A DNA stretch of 64,000 nucleotides from Aquiluna sp. KACHI24 (GTDB taxonomy: Bacteria > Actinomycetota > Actinomycetes > Actinomycetales > Microbacteriaceae): the NCBI RefSeq assembly GCF_025997915.1, contig NZ_AP026677.1:930001-994000 (forward strand), given 5' to 3'. The position numbers and the translations under genes are program-made. Every line of letters begins with the position of its first letter. Positions within the stretch are counted from its first letter, which is position 1. The notes under the pieces were generated by a model, which searched no databases, was not told the DNA's origin, and saw nothing but the letters and a program-made list of their open reading frames with translations. Below are positions 18,355 through 25,884 of the stretch, in pieces.

Positions 18355-20052
18355 CTACTTCAGAGCCAACCAAACGGCCGAGTCAGAGCTGTCTGGAACG
18401 TATCCATAACTCACCCTTGCAAACACTCGATTTCCGGTAACTGTTGCCCGAGTGACGATTTCGAACTGACTGACTCCCTTTGCAGCCTTTGCTACCAAGG
18501 AGCAAAGTCGCGCGGCATTTTCTCTGCTTCGCTCCAAAGAGCTACTGTTCACAACGCACTGAGCCTTGTTGAGCATTAGATCTTTTTTACGAGCACTCAC
18601 CACCTGGGATAGAAGCCCGACTCCGGTGATCTTGCCGCTCGAGGCGGTGAGTTTCGAAAATGCAGCGGGCAAGGCCCTGAGTCCCACGAAGTTATCAAAG
18701 TGTGCGGTCCCGTGACGCCCTGCGATTGCCTTGAGGTCATATCTTCCAACTGCAAAATCCAAGGGGATCTTGATGGCAAGCTGCTGCTCACCAGTTAGCT
18801 TGAAGTCAACCTCGGTCTCGCCCAAGTAAAGCTTTTGGATCGTGTCGAAGTTTCGCCCCTCAACCCTGAGTGTGCTGCCAGGCAGAACACCACCGTGAGC
18901 TGGACCAAAGAATTCGGGCCCACGGTAGCGAACCGGGGTGTTATCGACGGCGGCGGCCACGGGAGCATCGACGCCTCCTGATACGCGGAAGGTGATTACT
19001 CCGGTTTGAGTGAGGGTAGATCCGGCAAAGTTCATGCCGACGGTGTATTCAACATCGACGTCACCATTTTGTTCACCCTCAAAACGAATGCTGTTGCCTT
19101 CAACAATCACCTGGCCCTCAACACCGCCCAGAACCCTAGCTCCCACCAGCTCTTGGTCATCGCCAAGGGAAATCGCCGCTGACGTCACGTCAATTGCGGC
19201 TTCGGTGCCAGCGGTTACCGCGACCTCAGCTGCACAAGCCTTAAACACCGTGAACTGAATGTCGTCGATGAAGTTACCTACTGAACCGCCCGATGCGGCC
19301 TCGAACTGGAAGCGAATGGTCTCGGAAAGCGATGGAACATATGCGCCCTGATACTTCACCCAACCGTCTTCTAAGGCTGTTCTAAAGATCGACACCGATT
19401 CAGTATCGGCATTGCCGTAAACGGGAGATCCGGTGTAGGGGTCATTGATAGGCCTGAAGCGCTTGACACCAGTCTGCTGGACCAGTGCACCTGGGGGCCC
19501 AATTCTGACCAACATGGTGTCGGTGGCATTGGCGGCGAACTGACGACCTCGGTGCTTCACGCTCCAGTAATAGGTTTGCCCGACCTGAGCTTCGATGTCC
19601 TGGTAAAAAGCAGCCAAGTAGTTTGCGTTAATCTCAGCGAAATACTGGCCATCGGCGGGCTGAGCGTTGTGGGTATCAAAGTATGCTCCGGAACGCCTAG
19701 TGCCATCTTGGGCATAACCCGGGAGCTGACGCTGAATCTCCAAATACTGGTCAGCTGCGGTGGTCTTCCAGCCCTGGATGCGCTGGTCAGGTTGGTTCTG
19801 ATTCAAAAGCAACACCTGTGGTGGACCACCGGCATACCCGTGCCAACCACCGTAAACCGGATTCGAGATACTCGCCACGTTTGGGAGGTTCTCGAAAGAG
19901 CCATTCTGAAGGGTCGGTGTGGATGACTCACAGGTAGAGGACGCAATTGCAAAGGTCGAGGTGTTCGGGTTGACCCCTGATAGATCGATAACGGCAAAAC
20001 TTGCCACCAGACTCAGTGCCACACCGATTCTCAGACCCGACCTAGCGCGCAT
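18355..20052 (-). CDS. Large secreted protein with carbohydrate-binding-like N-terminus and IPT/TIG-like module
   Basis: This 565-residue protein carries a signal peptide (about 1-38). The region from about 45 to 275 begins with QNGSFENLP and continues with YLEIQRQLPGYAQDG, an extracellular jelly-roll pattern of the DUF642/carbohydrate-binding kind. A beta-rich segment follows (about 275-380). Then comes a module starting YRGPEFFGPAHGGVLPGSTL that looks like an IPT/TIG domain, and a C-terminal region with paired cysteines (KAQCVVNSS and AARLCSLVA). The last two parts are shared with the next two genes, so the three are paralogues. The start is ATG at 20052 with AGGAG upstream. A role in surface structure or polymer binding is inference. 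Confidence 0.75.
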   Translation of the reverse strand: MRARSGLRIGVALSLVASFAVIDLSGVNPNTSTFAIASSTCESSTPTLQNGSFENLPNVASISNPVYGGWHGYAGGPPQVLLLNQNQPDQRIQGWKTTAADQYLEIQRQLPGYAQDGTRRSGAYFDTHNAQPADGQYFAEINANYLAAFYQDIEAQVGQTYYWSVKHRGRQFAANATDTMLVRIGPPGALVQQTGVKRFRPINDPYTGSPVYGNADTESVSIFRTALEDGWVKYQGAYVPSLSETIRFQFEAASGGSVGNFIDDIQFTVFKACAAEVAVTAGTEAAIDVTSAAISLGDDQELVGARVLGGVEGQVIVEGNSIRFEGEQNGDVDVEYTVGMNFAGSTLTQTGVITFRVSGGVDAPVAAAVDNTPVRYRGPEFFGPAHGGVLPGSTLRVEGRNFDTIQKLYLGETEVDFKLTGEQQLAIKIPLDFAVGRYDLKAIAGRHGTAHFDNFVGLRALPAAFSKLTASSGKITGVGLLSQVVSARKKDLMLNKAQCVVNSSSLERSRENAARLCSLVAKAAKGVSQFEIVTRATVTGNRVFARVSYGYVPDSSDSAVWLALK

Positions 20053-20118
20053 GCATTACTCCTAGCTTTTGAGCTAGGGCAAGTTAATCCCCGCTTTCGA
20101 TGCGCTGGGACTGACCGA

Positions 20119-20148
20119 ACAGTTGTCACCCGCAAAATGAACAACTGT
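20119..20148. promoter_or_regulatory. 8-bp inverted repeat upstream of the large secreted-protein gene
   Basis: ACAGTTGT and ACAACTGT are perfect inverted arms with a 14-nt spacer, located about 67-96 bp upstream of the start at 20052 and just downstream of the preceding terminator. This fits an operator, though the spacing could also allow a hairpin; there is no further evidence. Confidence 0.3.
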
Positions 20149-20156
20149 ATTAAGAC

Positions 20157-20193
20157 AAAACACCCGCGAGTTTTCTCGCGGGTGTTTTGCTTT
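20157..20193 (-). terminator. Rho-independent terminator of the 346-residue secreted-protein gene
   Basis: Read on the minus strand, CACCCGCGAG, a short A-rich loop and CTCGCGGGTG make a 10-bp perfect GC-rich stem followed by TTTTGTCTT. It lies 9 bp after the stop of the gene ending at 20202. A copy with one mismatch occurs 1184 bp away after the neighbouring paralogue. Confidence 0.92.
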
Positions 20194-20410
20194 GGAGCTG
20201 GTTATCCGTTGGCAACAATGCGGACCCAGAATCCCTCGCCCTTGAAGGTGCTCTTGGATTCGTAGGTCACAGCCTTGCCACGAAGGCGGTTGGCTTCGAT
20301 GTAGGAGCAGGCACGCTTTGCCAAGCGCTCGGCAACAGCGGGATCTGCAGCATTCACGATGCACTTGACTGAGGTGTAGTCCGAACCAATCTGCTTAGCA
20401 GCGTTGGTCA
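20157..20410. repeat. Direct repeat copy 1: shared 3' coding end plus terminator
   Basis: This stretch of 254 bp matches 21341-21594 at a fixed offset of 1184 bp with only two mismatches (20189 and 20379). It covers the terminator and the last ~70 codons of paralogue A. Upstream of 20410 similarity falls sharply to the level of diverged paralogues. Confidence 0.9.
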
Positions 20411-21242
20411 GATCCAGAAGGGATCCCAACTGGAAGCTCTCGCCCGGAGCCTTGAATGTAAGCTCCTTGGTCGGAATCGCCGCCTTCACGGTAATGCCCT
20501 GAAGGTGAGTTAGCTTGCCGTGATCAGAGGAGATTTCGACGTCATACTTGCCAGGAGTTAGGTCGCTCGGCACCTCAATCTCCAGTTCAGAGGTCGAGTT
20601 CACCTTATAAGTGACTGCGGCGCCGTTGATTTTCATAGCGGTGATTGAGTCGAGCTTTTTTCCAGAAACCACAATCTTGCTACCAGCCAGTGTCGCTGAG
20701 CCGAAGGATGAAAACTCAGGGCCAGAGTACTTTGGGGCGGCGGACCCAGCATTAGTAGAACCTCTCAAAGGAGCCTCCGAGCAGAATCCTGAACCAACCC
20801 CAAAAGATCGGCCCGGGGAACTTCCGAAATCAGGAGAATTGTTCCACCCTGAAACACCAAGGATGGAAAGCCCATCCGTAGAAAGAGCTTGGTCATAGAC
20901 GTACCTCGAGCTAGCCGAACCAACATAAATGGTTGCGGGTATCACTAGCTGTGAAGAGCTAACCGCCTGACCTCCGGATGTTAGGGAGAAGGGGAAAGAC
21001 TGCACCGCCGATGTGCAGGAGGGTCTGTACTGCCAGCTGTAGGTGATGTTAGGCGTTGAGGGCAGAGAACTCCAAGTGGCCGGAGTTATCTCCAATACTG
21101 CACCCACCCCAACAGTCCCGGGATTTTGATGAGTTATTTGAGTCTGAGTAGTGGCCTGGATTTGAGCGGCCTGAACCACTAGCCCCGTTGGTGCTATAGC
21201 GGTTGACGCAAGGAGCGCTGCCATCAGAATGCGATGCTTCAA
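20202..21242 (-). CDS. Secreted protein with IPT/TIG-like and paired-Cys C-terminal domain (paralogue A)
   Basis: This 346-residue protein starts at TTG 21242 (GGGGA about 8 nt upstream), followed by a signal peptide ending near VVQAAQ. The N-terminal half is Ser/Thr-rich and beta-like, with ITYSWQYRPSC suggesting an immunoglobulin-like domain. From about 190, KYSGPEFSSFGSATLAGSKI starts an IPT/TIG-like module. The C-terminal region has KCIVNAADPAVAERLAKRAC and ends FKGEGFWVRIVANG. The spacing of this last region recalls OmpA-like domains, but I am not sure. The final 60 codons are nearly identical at nucleotide level to the next gene. Function unknown; probably cell-surface. Confidence 0.75.
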   Translation of the reverse strand: MKHRILMAALLASTAIAPTGLVVQAAQIQATTQTQITHQNPGTVGVGAVLEITPATWSSLPSTPNITYSWQYRPSCTSAVQSFPFSLTSGGQAVSSSQLVIPATIYVGSASSRYVYDQALSTDGLSILGVSGWNNSPDFGSSPGRSFGVGSGFCSEAPLRGSTNAGSAAPKYSGPEFSSFGSATLAGSKIVVSGKKLDSITAMKINGAAVTYKVNSTSELEIEVPSDLTPGKYDVEISSDHGKLTHLQGITVKAAIPTKELTFKAPGESFQLGSLLDLTNAAKQIGSDYTSVKCIVNAADPAVAERLAKRACSYIEANRLRGKAVTYESKSTFKGEGFWVRIVANG

Positions 21243-21340
21243 TGTTTATCCCCAATTTCAGATGTGTCCTCAGCCTAAATTTCGCATTGGGACCCAGTCT
21301 CGAAAATGTTCCCATTTCGCCACCTAAGGCTCCCGAAAGA

Positions 21341-21377
21341 AAAACACCCGCGAGTTTTCTCGCGGGTGTTTTTCTTT
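21341..21377 (-). terminator. Rho-independent terminator of the 482-residue secreted-protein gene
   Basis: It has the same 10-bp stem (CACCCGCGAG/CTCGCGGGTG on the minus strand) as the copy at 20157, followed by TTTTTCTTTC. It is placed 9 bp beyond the stop of the gene ending at 21386. Confidence 0.92.
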
Positions 21378-21594
21378 GGAGCTGGTTATCCGTTGGCAAC
21401 AATGCGGACCCAGAATCCCTCGCCCTTGAAGGTGCTCTTGGATTCGTAGGTCACAGCCTTGCCACGAAGGCGGTTGGCTTCGATGTAGGAGCAGGCACGC
21501 TTTGCCAAGCGCTCGGCAACAGCGGGATCTGCAGCATTCACGATGCACTTGACTGAGGTGTACTCCGAACCAATCTGCTTAGCAGCGTTGGTCA
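21341..21594. repeat. Direct repeat copy 2: shared 3' coding end plus terminator
   Basis: This is the partner of the repeat at 20157-20410. It covers the terminator and the last ~70 codons of paralogue B. The abrupt boundary and near-identity in otherwise diverged genes suggest gene conversion or a recent partial duplication. Confidence 0.9.
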
Positions 21595-22834
21595 AGTCGA
21601 TCAAAGAACCGTAGTTCAGCCAAGCACCGTCTCCCTTGAAGGAGATCTCCTTGGTTGGGACTACTGCCTTGATGGTGATGCCCTGAAGGTGAGTCAGCTT
21701 GCCGTGGGTTGAGGTGATCTCCACGTCGTACTTGCCGGGAGCTAGGTCCTTGGGGAGCTCAATTTCAAGCTCATTTGCCGAGTTCACCTTGTATGTCACG
21801 GCAGCGCCGTTGATCTTCATTGAGGTGATGCTGTCTAGCTTCTTGCCAGAGGTGGTTAGCTTGTTGCCCGCCAGGGTTGCATCGCCGAATGAAGAGAACT
21901 CAGGGCCTGAATACTTCTGTCCCTGGGCTGCAGAGCCTCGCACGATAGAACCAACAGGACCCTGAAATCCGCCACCACCGTTTGGGTGAGTACATGCAAC
22001 AAGTGAGGTCTCGCCAATTTTGTATGGACCCACACGGTTTGTCATCATGTTATTTGCGGTTGGGTGAAGATTGAATTCAATGCCATAGCCAGTTAGATCA
22101 GCGATTGTTCTGTTGTTCGCGTCGACTGCCGATGCGGGAATCTGGAAGCCATTTACTGCGTAATTCCAGTCGTTGTTGTTGAAGTAAACACGTGTGTAGC
22201 TGGAGTTCTGCTCTCCACACTTAGCATTTGAAATAAACGCAAAACCATAGAAGCTCGACGCTGGAAGCGTGTTCAGGTATGGATTCTTCCACTCCGTAGG
22301 AGTCGCGATAGATATCGTCGATCCGATTGCCATTCCATTAGTGCCGGTCAAAACCATTGAACTTGAAACGGCATTCGAACCATAGTTGAACTCCTTTTGG
22401 AAGCTCGTGTAAGCAGTGACTGACTGATTGCTGGCCACTCCCCACGCAACAGTTAGAACGACTAGACCCTCCGCCTGATCTGAGGTCACGGTTCCACTAA
22501 TTCGACAAACCGTGGTCGAAGTGGTTGCTGCAGTTAGAACGTTTGTCATCACTGTAGACCCACCGACGATGCTGCAGGTCGTGATTGAGCTTGGGGCAGT
22601 AAACGACCAAGAAATCTGCGTTCCAAAAGAGATGCTGCTCGGATAGACAAGTGGCGTACCAGCTGCAGTTCCAGTGCCTGACGCTCCAGAAGGAGAAGCG
22701 GTGATTGAAGCGCCGGACATGGTGATGGTCGTCGCCTTAGCCGCCGGTGGCGAAACCAAAAGCAGCGCTGAGGTGATTAGGGAGAAAACGACCCACAGTG
22801 AAAGGTCCCGTTTAGTGGAAATATTAATTCGCAT
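21386..22834 (-). CDS. Secreted protein with IPT/TIG-like and paired-Cys C-terminal domain (paralogue B)
   Basis: This 482-residue protein starts at ATG 22834, giving a clear signal peptide (RINISTKRDLSLWVVFSL, cleavage near AKATT). The N-terminal half is Ser/Thr-rich, beta-like and has dispersed cysteines. The C-terminal half is shared with paralogue A: KYSGPEFSSFGDATLAGNKL, then KCIVNAADPAVAERLAKRAC and the same last 60 residues. The longer frame to 22891 adds a non-signal leader and is rejected. The start has no ribosome binding site but TACCTT lies 6 nt upstream, the leaderless pattern seen elsewhere in this window. Likely a surface protein; function unknown. Confidence 0.75.
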   Translation of the reverse strand: MRINISTKRDLSLWVVFSLITSALLLVSPPAAKATTITMSGASITASPSGASGTGTAAGTPLVYPSSISFGTQISWSFTAPSSITTCSIVGGSTVMTNVLTAATTSTTVCRISGTVTSDQAEGLVVLTVAWGVASNQSVTAYTSFQKEFNYGSNAVSSSMVLTGTNGMAIGSTISIATPTEWKNPYLNTLPASSFYGFAFISNAKCGEQNSSYTRVYFNNNDWNYAVNGFQIPASAVDANNRTIADLTGYGIEFNLHPTANNMMTNRVGPYKIGETSLVACTHPNGGGGFQGPVGSIVRGSAAQGQKYSGPEFSSFGDATLAGNKLTTSGKKLDSITSMKINGAAVTYKVNSANELEIELPKDLAPGKYDVEITSTHGKLTHLQGITIKAVVPTKEISFKGDGAWLNYGSLIDLTNAAKQIGSEYTSVKCIVNAADPAVAERLAKRACSYIEANRLRGKAVTYESKSTFKGEGFWVRIVANG

Positions 22835-22906
22835 TTCGCAAAGGTAGCGTGCGTCAGAAAGACCGAAAGATTCCTCTTCGGCTACCCGCACATAGCCAGC
22901 GACGCG

Positions 22907-23980
22907 CTAGACGTTGAAGCGGAACTCAACCACGTCGCCATCCTGCATGACGTAGTCCTTGCCCTCCATGCGGACCTTGCCTTGGGCCTTTGCCTCGTTC
23001 ATTGAACCAGCTGAATCTAGGTCTGTGAAGGCCACAACTTCGGCCTTGATGAAGCCCTTTTCGAAGTCAGTGTGGATAACGCCAGCGGCCTGGGGTGCTT
23101 TCCATCCCTTTCGGATGGTCCAAGCACGAGACTCTTTTGGACCGGCGGTTAGGTAGGTCTGAAGACCTAGGGTTTGAAAGCCGATACGTGCCAGCTGGTC
23201 AAGCCCTGACTCTTCTTGACCTAGGGACTGAAGTAACTCCTGGGCTTCCTCTGGGTCGAGGTCAATCAGTTCGCTCTCAACCTTGGCGTCCAGGAACACA
23301 GCCTCTGCTGGGGCCACTAGGTCTGCCAGCTCTTTCTTCTTGGCTGGGTTGGTGAGAACACCCTCATCGACGTTGAAGACGAACAAGATTGGCTTAGAAG
23401 TCAGCAGTCCAAGGTCCTTGATTGGCGTTAGGTCAACCTTGGAAAGAGATAGTGGCGTGCCATCGTTGAGGACTTTGATTGCTTCGTCGATGGTTTCTAA
23501 TGTGCTTGGGTCAACCTTTTTACCCTTGACCTCTTTTTCAATTCTCGGTCTGGTCTTCTCTAGGGTTTGCAAGTCAGCCAGGATCAGCTCGGTATTGATG
23601 GTCTCAATATCGCTTTTGGCGTCTACCTTCCCGTCCACGTGAACGACGTCTGAATCAGCAAAACCTCTCACTACCTGAGCGATTGCATCGGCTTCTCGGA
23701 TGTTTGCTAAAAACTGGTTACCCAAACCCTCTCCCACTGATGCGCCTCGAACGATACCCGCGATATCGACGAATGAAACCGGGGCAGGGAGGATGCGCTC
23801 GGAACCGAAGATCTCCGCCAGGCGATTGAGCCTTGGGTCTGGCAGGTTCACCACACCGACGTTTGGCTCGATGGTCGCAAATGGGTAGTTTGCAGCAAGC
23901 ACATTGTTCTTGGTTAGTGCGTTGAACAGGGTGGACTTACCAACGTTTGGTAGTCCAACGATTCCGATAGTTAGGGCCAT
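22907..23980 (-). CDS. ychF: Redox-regulated ATPase YchF (Obg family)
   Basis: YchF/OLA1 is a universal P-loop ATPase that associates with ribosomes and stress responses. The 357 residues are of normal length. The P-loop is GLPNVGKSTLFNALT near the N-terminus, followed by FATIEPNVGVVNLPD. The G4-like motif is NVDE instead of NKxD, as expected for this ATP-specific subfamily. A helical coiled-coil insertion precedes the C-terminal TGS domain (VIHTDFEKGFIKAEVV). The start is ATG at 23980 with no ribosome binding site but with TAAACT 7 nt upstream. It is divergent from the exonuclease gene across 32 bp. Confidence 0.96.
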   Translation of the reverse strand: MALTIGIVGLPNVGKSTLFNALTKNNVLAANYPFATIEPNVGVVNLPDPRLNRLAEIFGSERILPAPVSFVDIAGIVRGASVGEGLGNQFLANIREADAIAQVVRGFADSDVVHVDGKVDAKSDIETINTELILADLQTLEKTRPRIEKEVKGKKVDPSTLETIDEAIKVLNDGTPLSLSKVDLTPIKDLGLLTSKPILFVFNVDEGVLTNPAKKKELADLVAPAEAVFLDAKVESELIDLDPEEAQELLQSLGQEESGLDQLARIGFQTLGLQTYLTAGPKESRAWTIRKGWKAPQAAGVIHTDFEKGFIKAEVVAFTDLDSAGSMNEAKAQGKVRMEGKDYVMQDGDVVEFRFNV

Positions 23981-24012
23981 TCGCCAAAGTTTATTGCTTC
24001 ATAATTGCGTTC
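23981..24012. promoter_or_regulatory. Divergent leaderless-type promoters for ychF and the exonuclease
   Basis: Only 32 bp separate the two starts. On the minus strand TAAACT (23988-23993) lies 7 nt before the ychF ATG. On the plus strand CATAAT (24000-24005) lies 7 nt before the exonuclease ATG. Neither start has a ribosome binding site, so transcription probably begins at or next to both start codons. No experimental start is known. Confidence 0.55.
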
Positions 24013-24582
24013 ATGGGTTTGGAGTTTGTGGCTATCGACTTTGAGACGGCTAATGGCTCCCCGGCCTCCCCTTGCGCAGTTGGTCTTGTGAGGGTTCGAG
24101 ATGGCCAAATCCAAGAGTCGCTAGCGATGCTCTTTAGACCCCCATACCCAAACAACTGGTTCCATGAGGGCAACATCCAGGTTCATGGAATTCGTCCAGA
24201 GGACATTGTCGACTCCCCAGATTGGGAGGAGATTTTGCCGGAGCTGTTGCTGTTCACAGAGGGGTTGCCCCTCGTTGCGCACAACGCCAGCTTCGATATG
24301 GGTGTGTTGCGCGCCAGCGCAGAGGCCGTTGGGTTTGACCTGCCGCAGCTGAATTACTTTTGCAGCCTCAGCATTGCAAGACGGACCTATGCTCTTGAGA
24401 GCTACCGTCTCAACGCGGTGGCCTACGCCATTGGTCACGAGGAGTTCAAGCACCACGATGCCCTCGCCGACTCCGATGCTTGCGCAAGAATCATCCTGCA
24501 TGCCGCTAATCGGCATGATGTTGAAACTGTCGAAGACCTTCTGACAGCAACAAAACAACAGCTCAAACCCCTAGTTGTCTGA
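24013..24582 (+). CDS. DnaQ-like 3'-5' exonuclease
   Basis: This 189-residue protein contains a DEDDh exonuclease domain: FVAIDFETANGS near the N-terminus (first D and E), LVAHNASFDMGVLR in the middle (Asp), and the final KHHDALADSDACA block (His and Asp). It lacks polymerase or BRCT domains, so it is a stand-alone exonuclease, perhaps in repair or RNA turnover. The start is ATG at 24013 without a ribosome binding site; a -10-like CATAAT lies 7 nt upstream. The next gene begins 22 bp after its stop. Confidence 0.88.
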   Translation: MGLEFVAIDFETANGSPASPCAVGLVRVRDGQIQESLAMLFRPPYPNNWFHEGNIQVHGIRPEDIVDSPDWEEILPELLLFTEGLPLVAHNASFDMGVLRASAEAVGFDLPQLNYFCSLSIARRTYALESYRLNAVAYAIGHEEFKHHDALADSDACARIILHAANRHDVETVEDLLTATKQQLKPLVV

Positions 24583-24604
24583 CCCGGGTGTAATACTGAC
24601 CGGC

Positions 24605-25792
24605 ATGGATCAAATTTTCTTAGTTGGCCTCAATGCCCTAGTCATTGGACTTATTCTCGGTGCGCTCGGTGGCTTTCGGTATGCGAAGGCAAAGGGCCCT
24701 GCGGTTGACACCGAGGCCTTGACTAAGCTAGCCGCCCTCGAAGCGACTAATTCAGCTTTACGGGAGCAGCTGGCCAAGGCTGACACTCAACTTGTTGAGC
24801 AGAAACAGCTCACCGAACAGGAAAACAAGATTCTGGTCCAACTTGCCCCCGTGAAGCAGCAGCTTGAGCAAATGCAAACTACTGTTCAAAGACTCGAGCG
24901 CGAGCGCTCTGAACAGTTCAGCTCAATCTCTGAGCAGCTCAGGGCTGCAATTGAAACCGATGAGAATCTGCGCAAGCAGACCCAGCAGCTTTCCCAAGCG
25001 CTGTCCTCTAATTCACTCCGCGGCGTCTGGGGCGAGGCGCAGCTTCGAAAGCTCGTTGAGCTGGCTGGACTAATCAAGCACGCTGATTTTGCTGAGCAGT
25101 CGACAATCTCAACATCGGCGGGAGCTGGTCGCGCCGACATGGTGATCAACCTGCCTGGCGGCAAGGCCCTAGCTATTGACTCGAAGGTCCCGTTCAATTC
25201 TTATCAAGAGGCCTCCTCTATCTCTGAGTTGGCGACTGGCGAAGAACTCGATCGCAGGAAGCGTCTTCTGGAGGAGCATGTGAAGGCGGTTAGAAAGCAC
25301 ATCGACGACCTTGGCTCCAAGGCCTATTGGACCGGCCTCTCTGCATCTCCAGACTTTGTAGTTTGCTTTGTGCCTTCAGAGTCGTTGCTGTCAGCCGCTC
25401 TTGAGGCAGACCCTGCAATCTTGGAATATGCGTTCAAGAAGAATGTTGCGCTAGCCTCGCCGGTCAGCCTGTTTTCGGTCCTCAAGACCATCAACTACAT
25501 ATGGCGTCAGAATGCCGATGAGACCCAGGTCCGCGCGATGATTCGCCTTGGTCGCGAGCTTTATGAGCGCGTTGGCAAGGTGGCTCAGGTGGCCGACAAG
25601 CTTGGTAGATCAATCACTTCTACCGTCAAGGACTACAACGCATTCGTATCGTCGCTGGAATCCAGAATGTTGGTAACCGCGCGAAAGCTCAACGACCTTG
25701 ATGAAAATGAGTTAGGGACTGAGGATCTAGCCGCCCCAAAGGTCATCGAAGAATCGCCAAACACGATTACTGCAAAGGAACTTGAGAGCTAA
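24605..25792 (+). CDS. rmuC: DNA recombination protein RmuC
   Basis: This 395-residue protein matches RmuC, a predicted endonuclease-fold protein that limits DNA inversion. It has an N-terminal membrane helix (about 4-24), a long coiled coil (about 35-130) and a nuclease-like C-terminal domain with SLRGVWGEAQLRKLVELAGL, GRADMVINLPGGKALAIDSK and DFVVCFVPSESLLSAAL. The start ATG at 24605 begins with the membrane helix; the frame can open at TTG 24575, overlapping the exonuclease gene, but that is less likely. TAATACT lies just upstream of the ATG. Confidence 0.93.
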   Translation: MDQIFLVGLNALVIGLILGALGGFRYAKAKGPAVDTEALTKLAALEATNSALREQLAKADTQLVEQKQLTEQENKILVQLAPVKQQLEQMQTTVQRLERERSEQFSSISEQLRAAIETDENLRKQTQQLSQALSSNSLRGVWGEAQLRKLVELAGLIKHADFAEQSTISTSAGAGRADMVINLPGGKALAIDSKVPFNSYQEASSISELATGEELDRRKRLLEEHVKAVRKHIDDLGSKAYWTGLSASPDFVVCFVPSESLLSAALEADPAILEYAFKKNVALASPVSLFSVLKTINYIWRQNADETQVRAMIRLGRELYERVGKVAQVADKLGRSITSTVKDYNAFVSSLESRMLVTARKLNDLDENELGTEDLAAPKVIEESPNTITAKELES

Positions 25793-25812
25793 TCTCCGAG
25801 CCGAAATGAGGC

Positions 25813-25871
25813 TATAGTGAGTGCGTTGCGCCTACAAAGATGTGAGTGCTTTCTTTAGTTTTTCTCACATC
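25813..25871 (+). promoter_or_regulatory. Promoter and 5'-UTR hairpin of the pfkB-fba operon
   Basis: TATAGT (25813-25818) is a good -10 element. Downstream, GATGTGAG (25839-25846) and CTCACATC (25864-25871) are perfect 8-bp inverted arms around a 17-nt loop. The hairpin ends exactly where the AAGGAG ribosome binding site begins, so folding could influence translation. Most genes in the window have little or no leader, so this ~60-nt leader stands out. Confidence 0.5.
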
Positions 25872-25884
25872 AAGGAGATCTCTA

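Noticed and set aside
20157-21594. Repeats considered as a CRISPR array or insertion-sequence ends
   Set aside because: There are only two copies, they lie in coding 3' ends plus terminator, and no transposase, spacer pattern or target duplications exist.
25839-25871. CRP-like site TGTGA ... TCACA before the pfkB-fba operon
   Set aside because: The half-sites are separated by far more than the 6 bp of a CRP site; a leader hairpin is the better reading.
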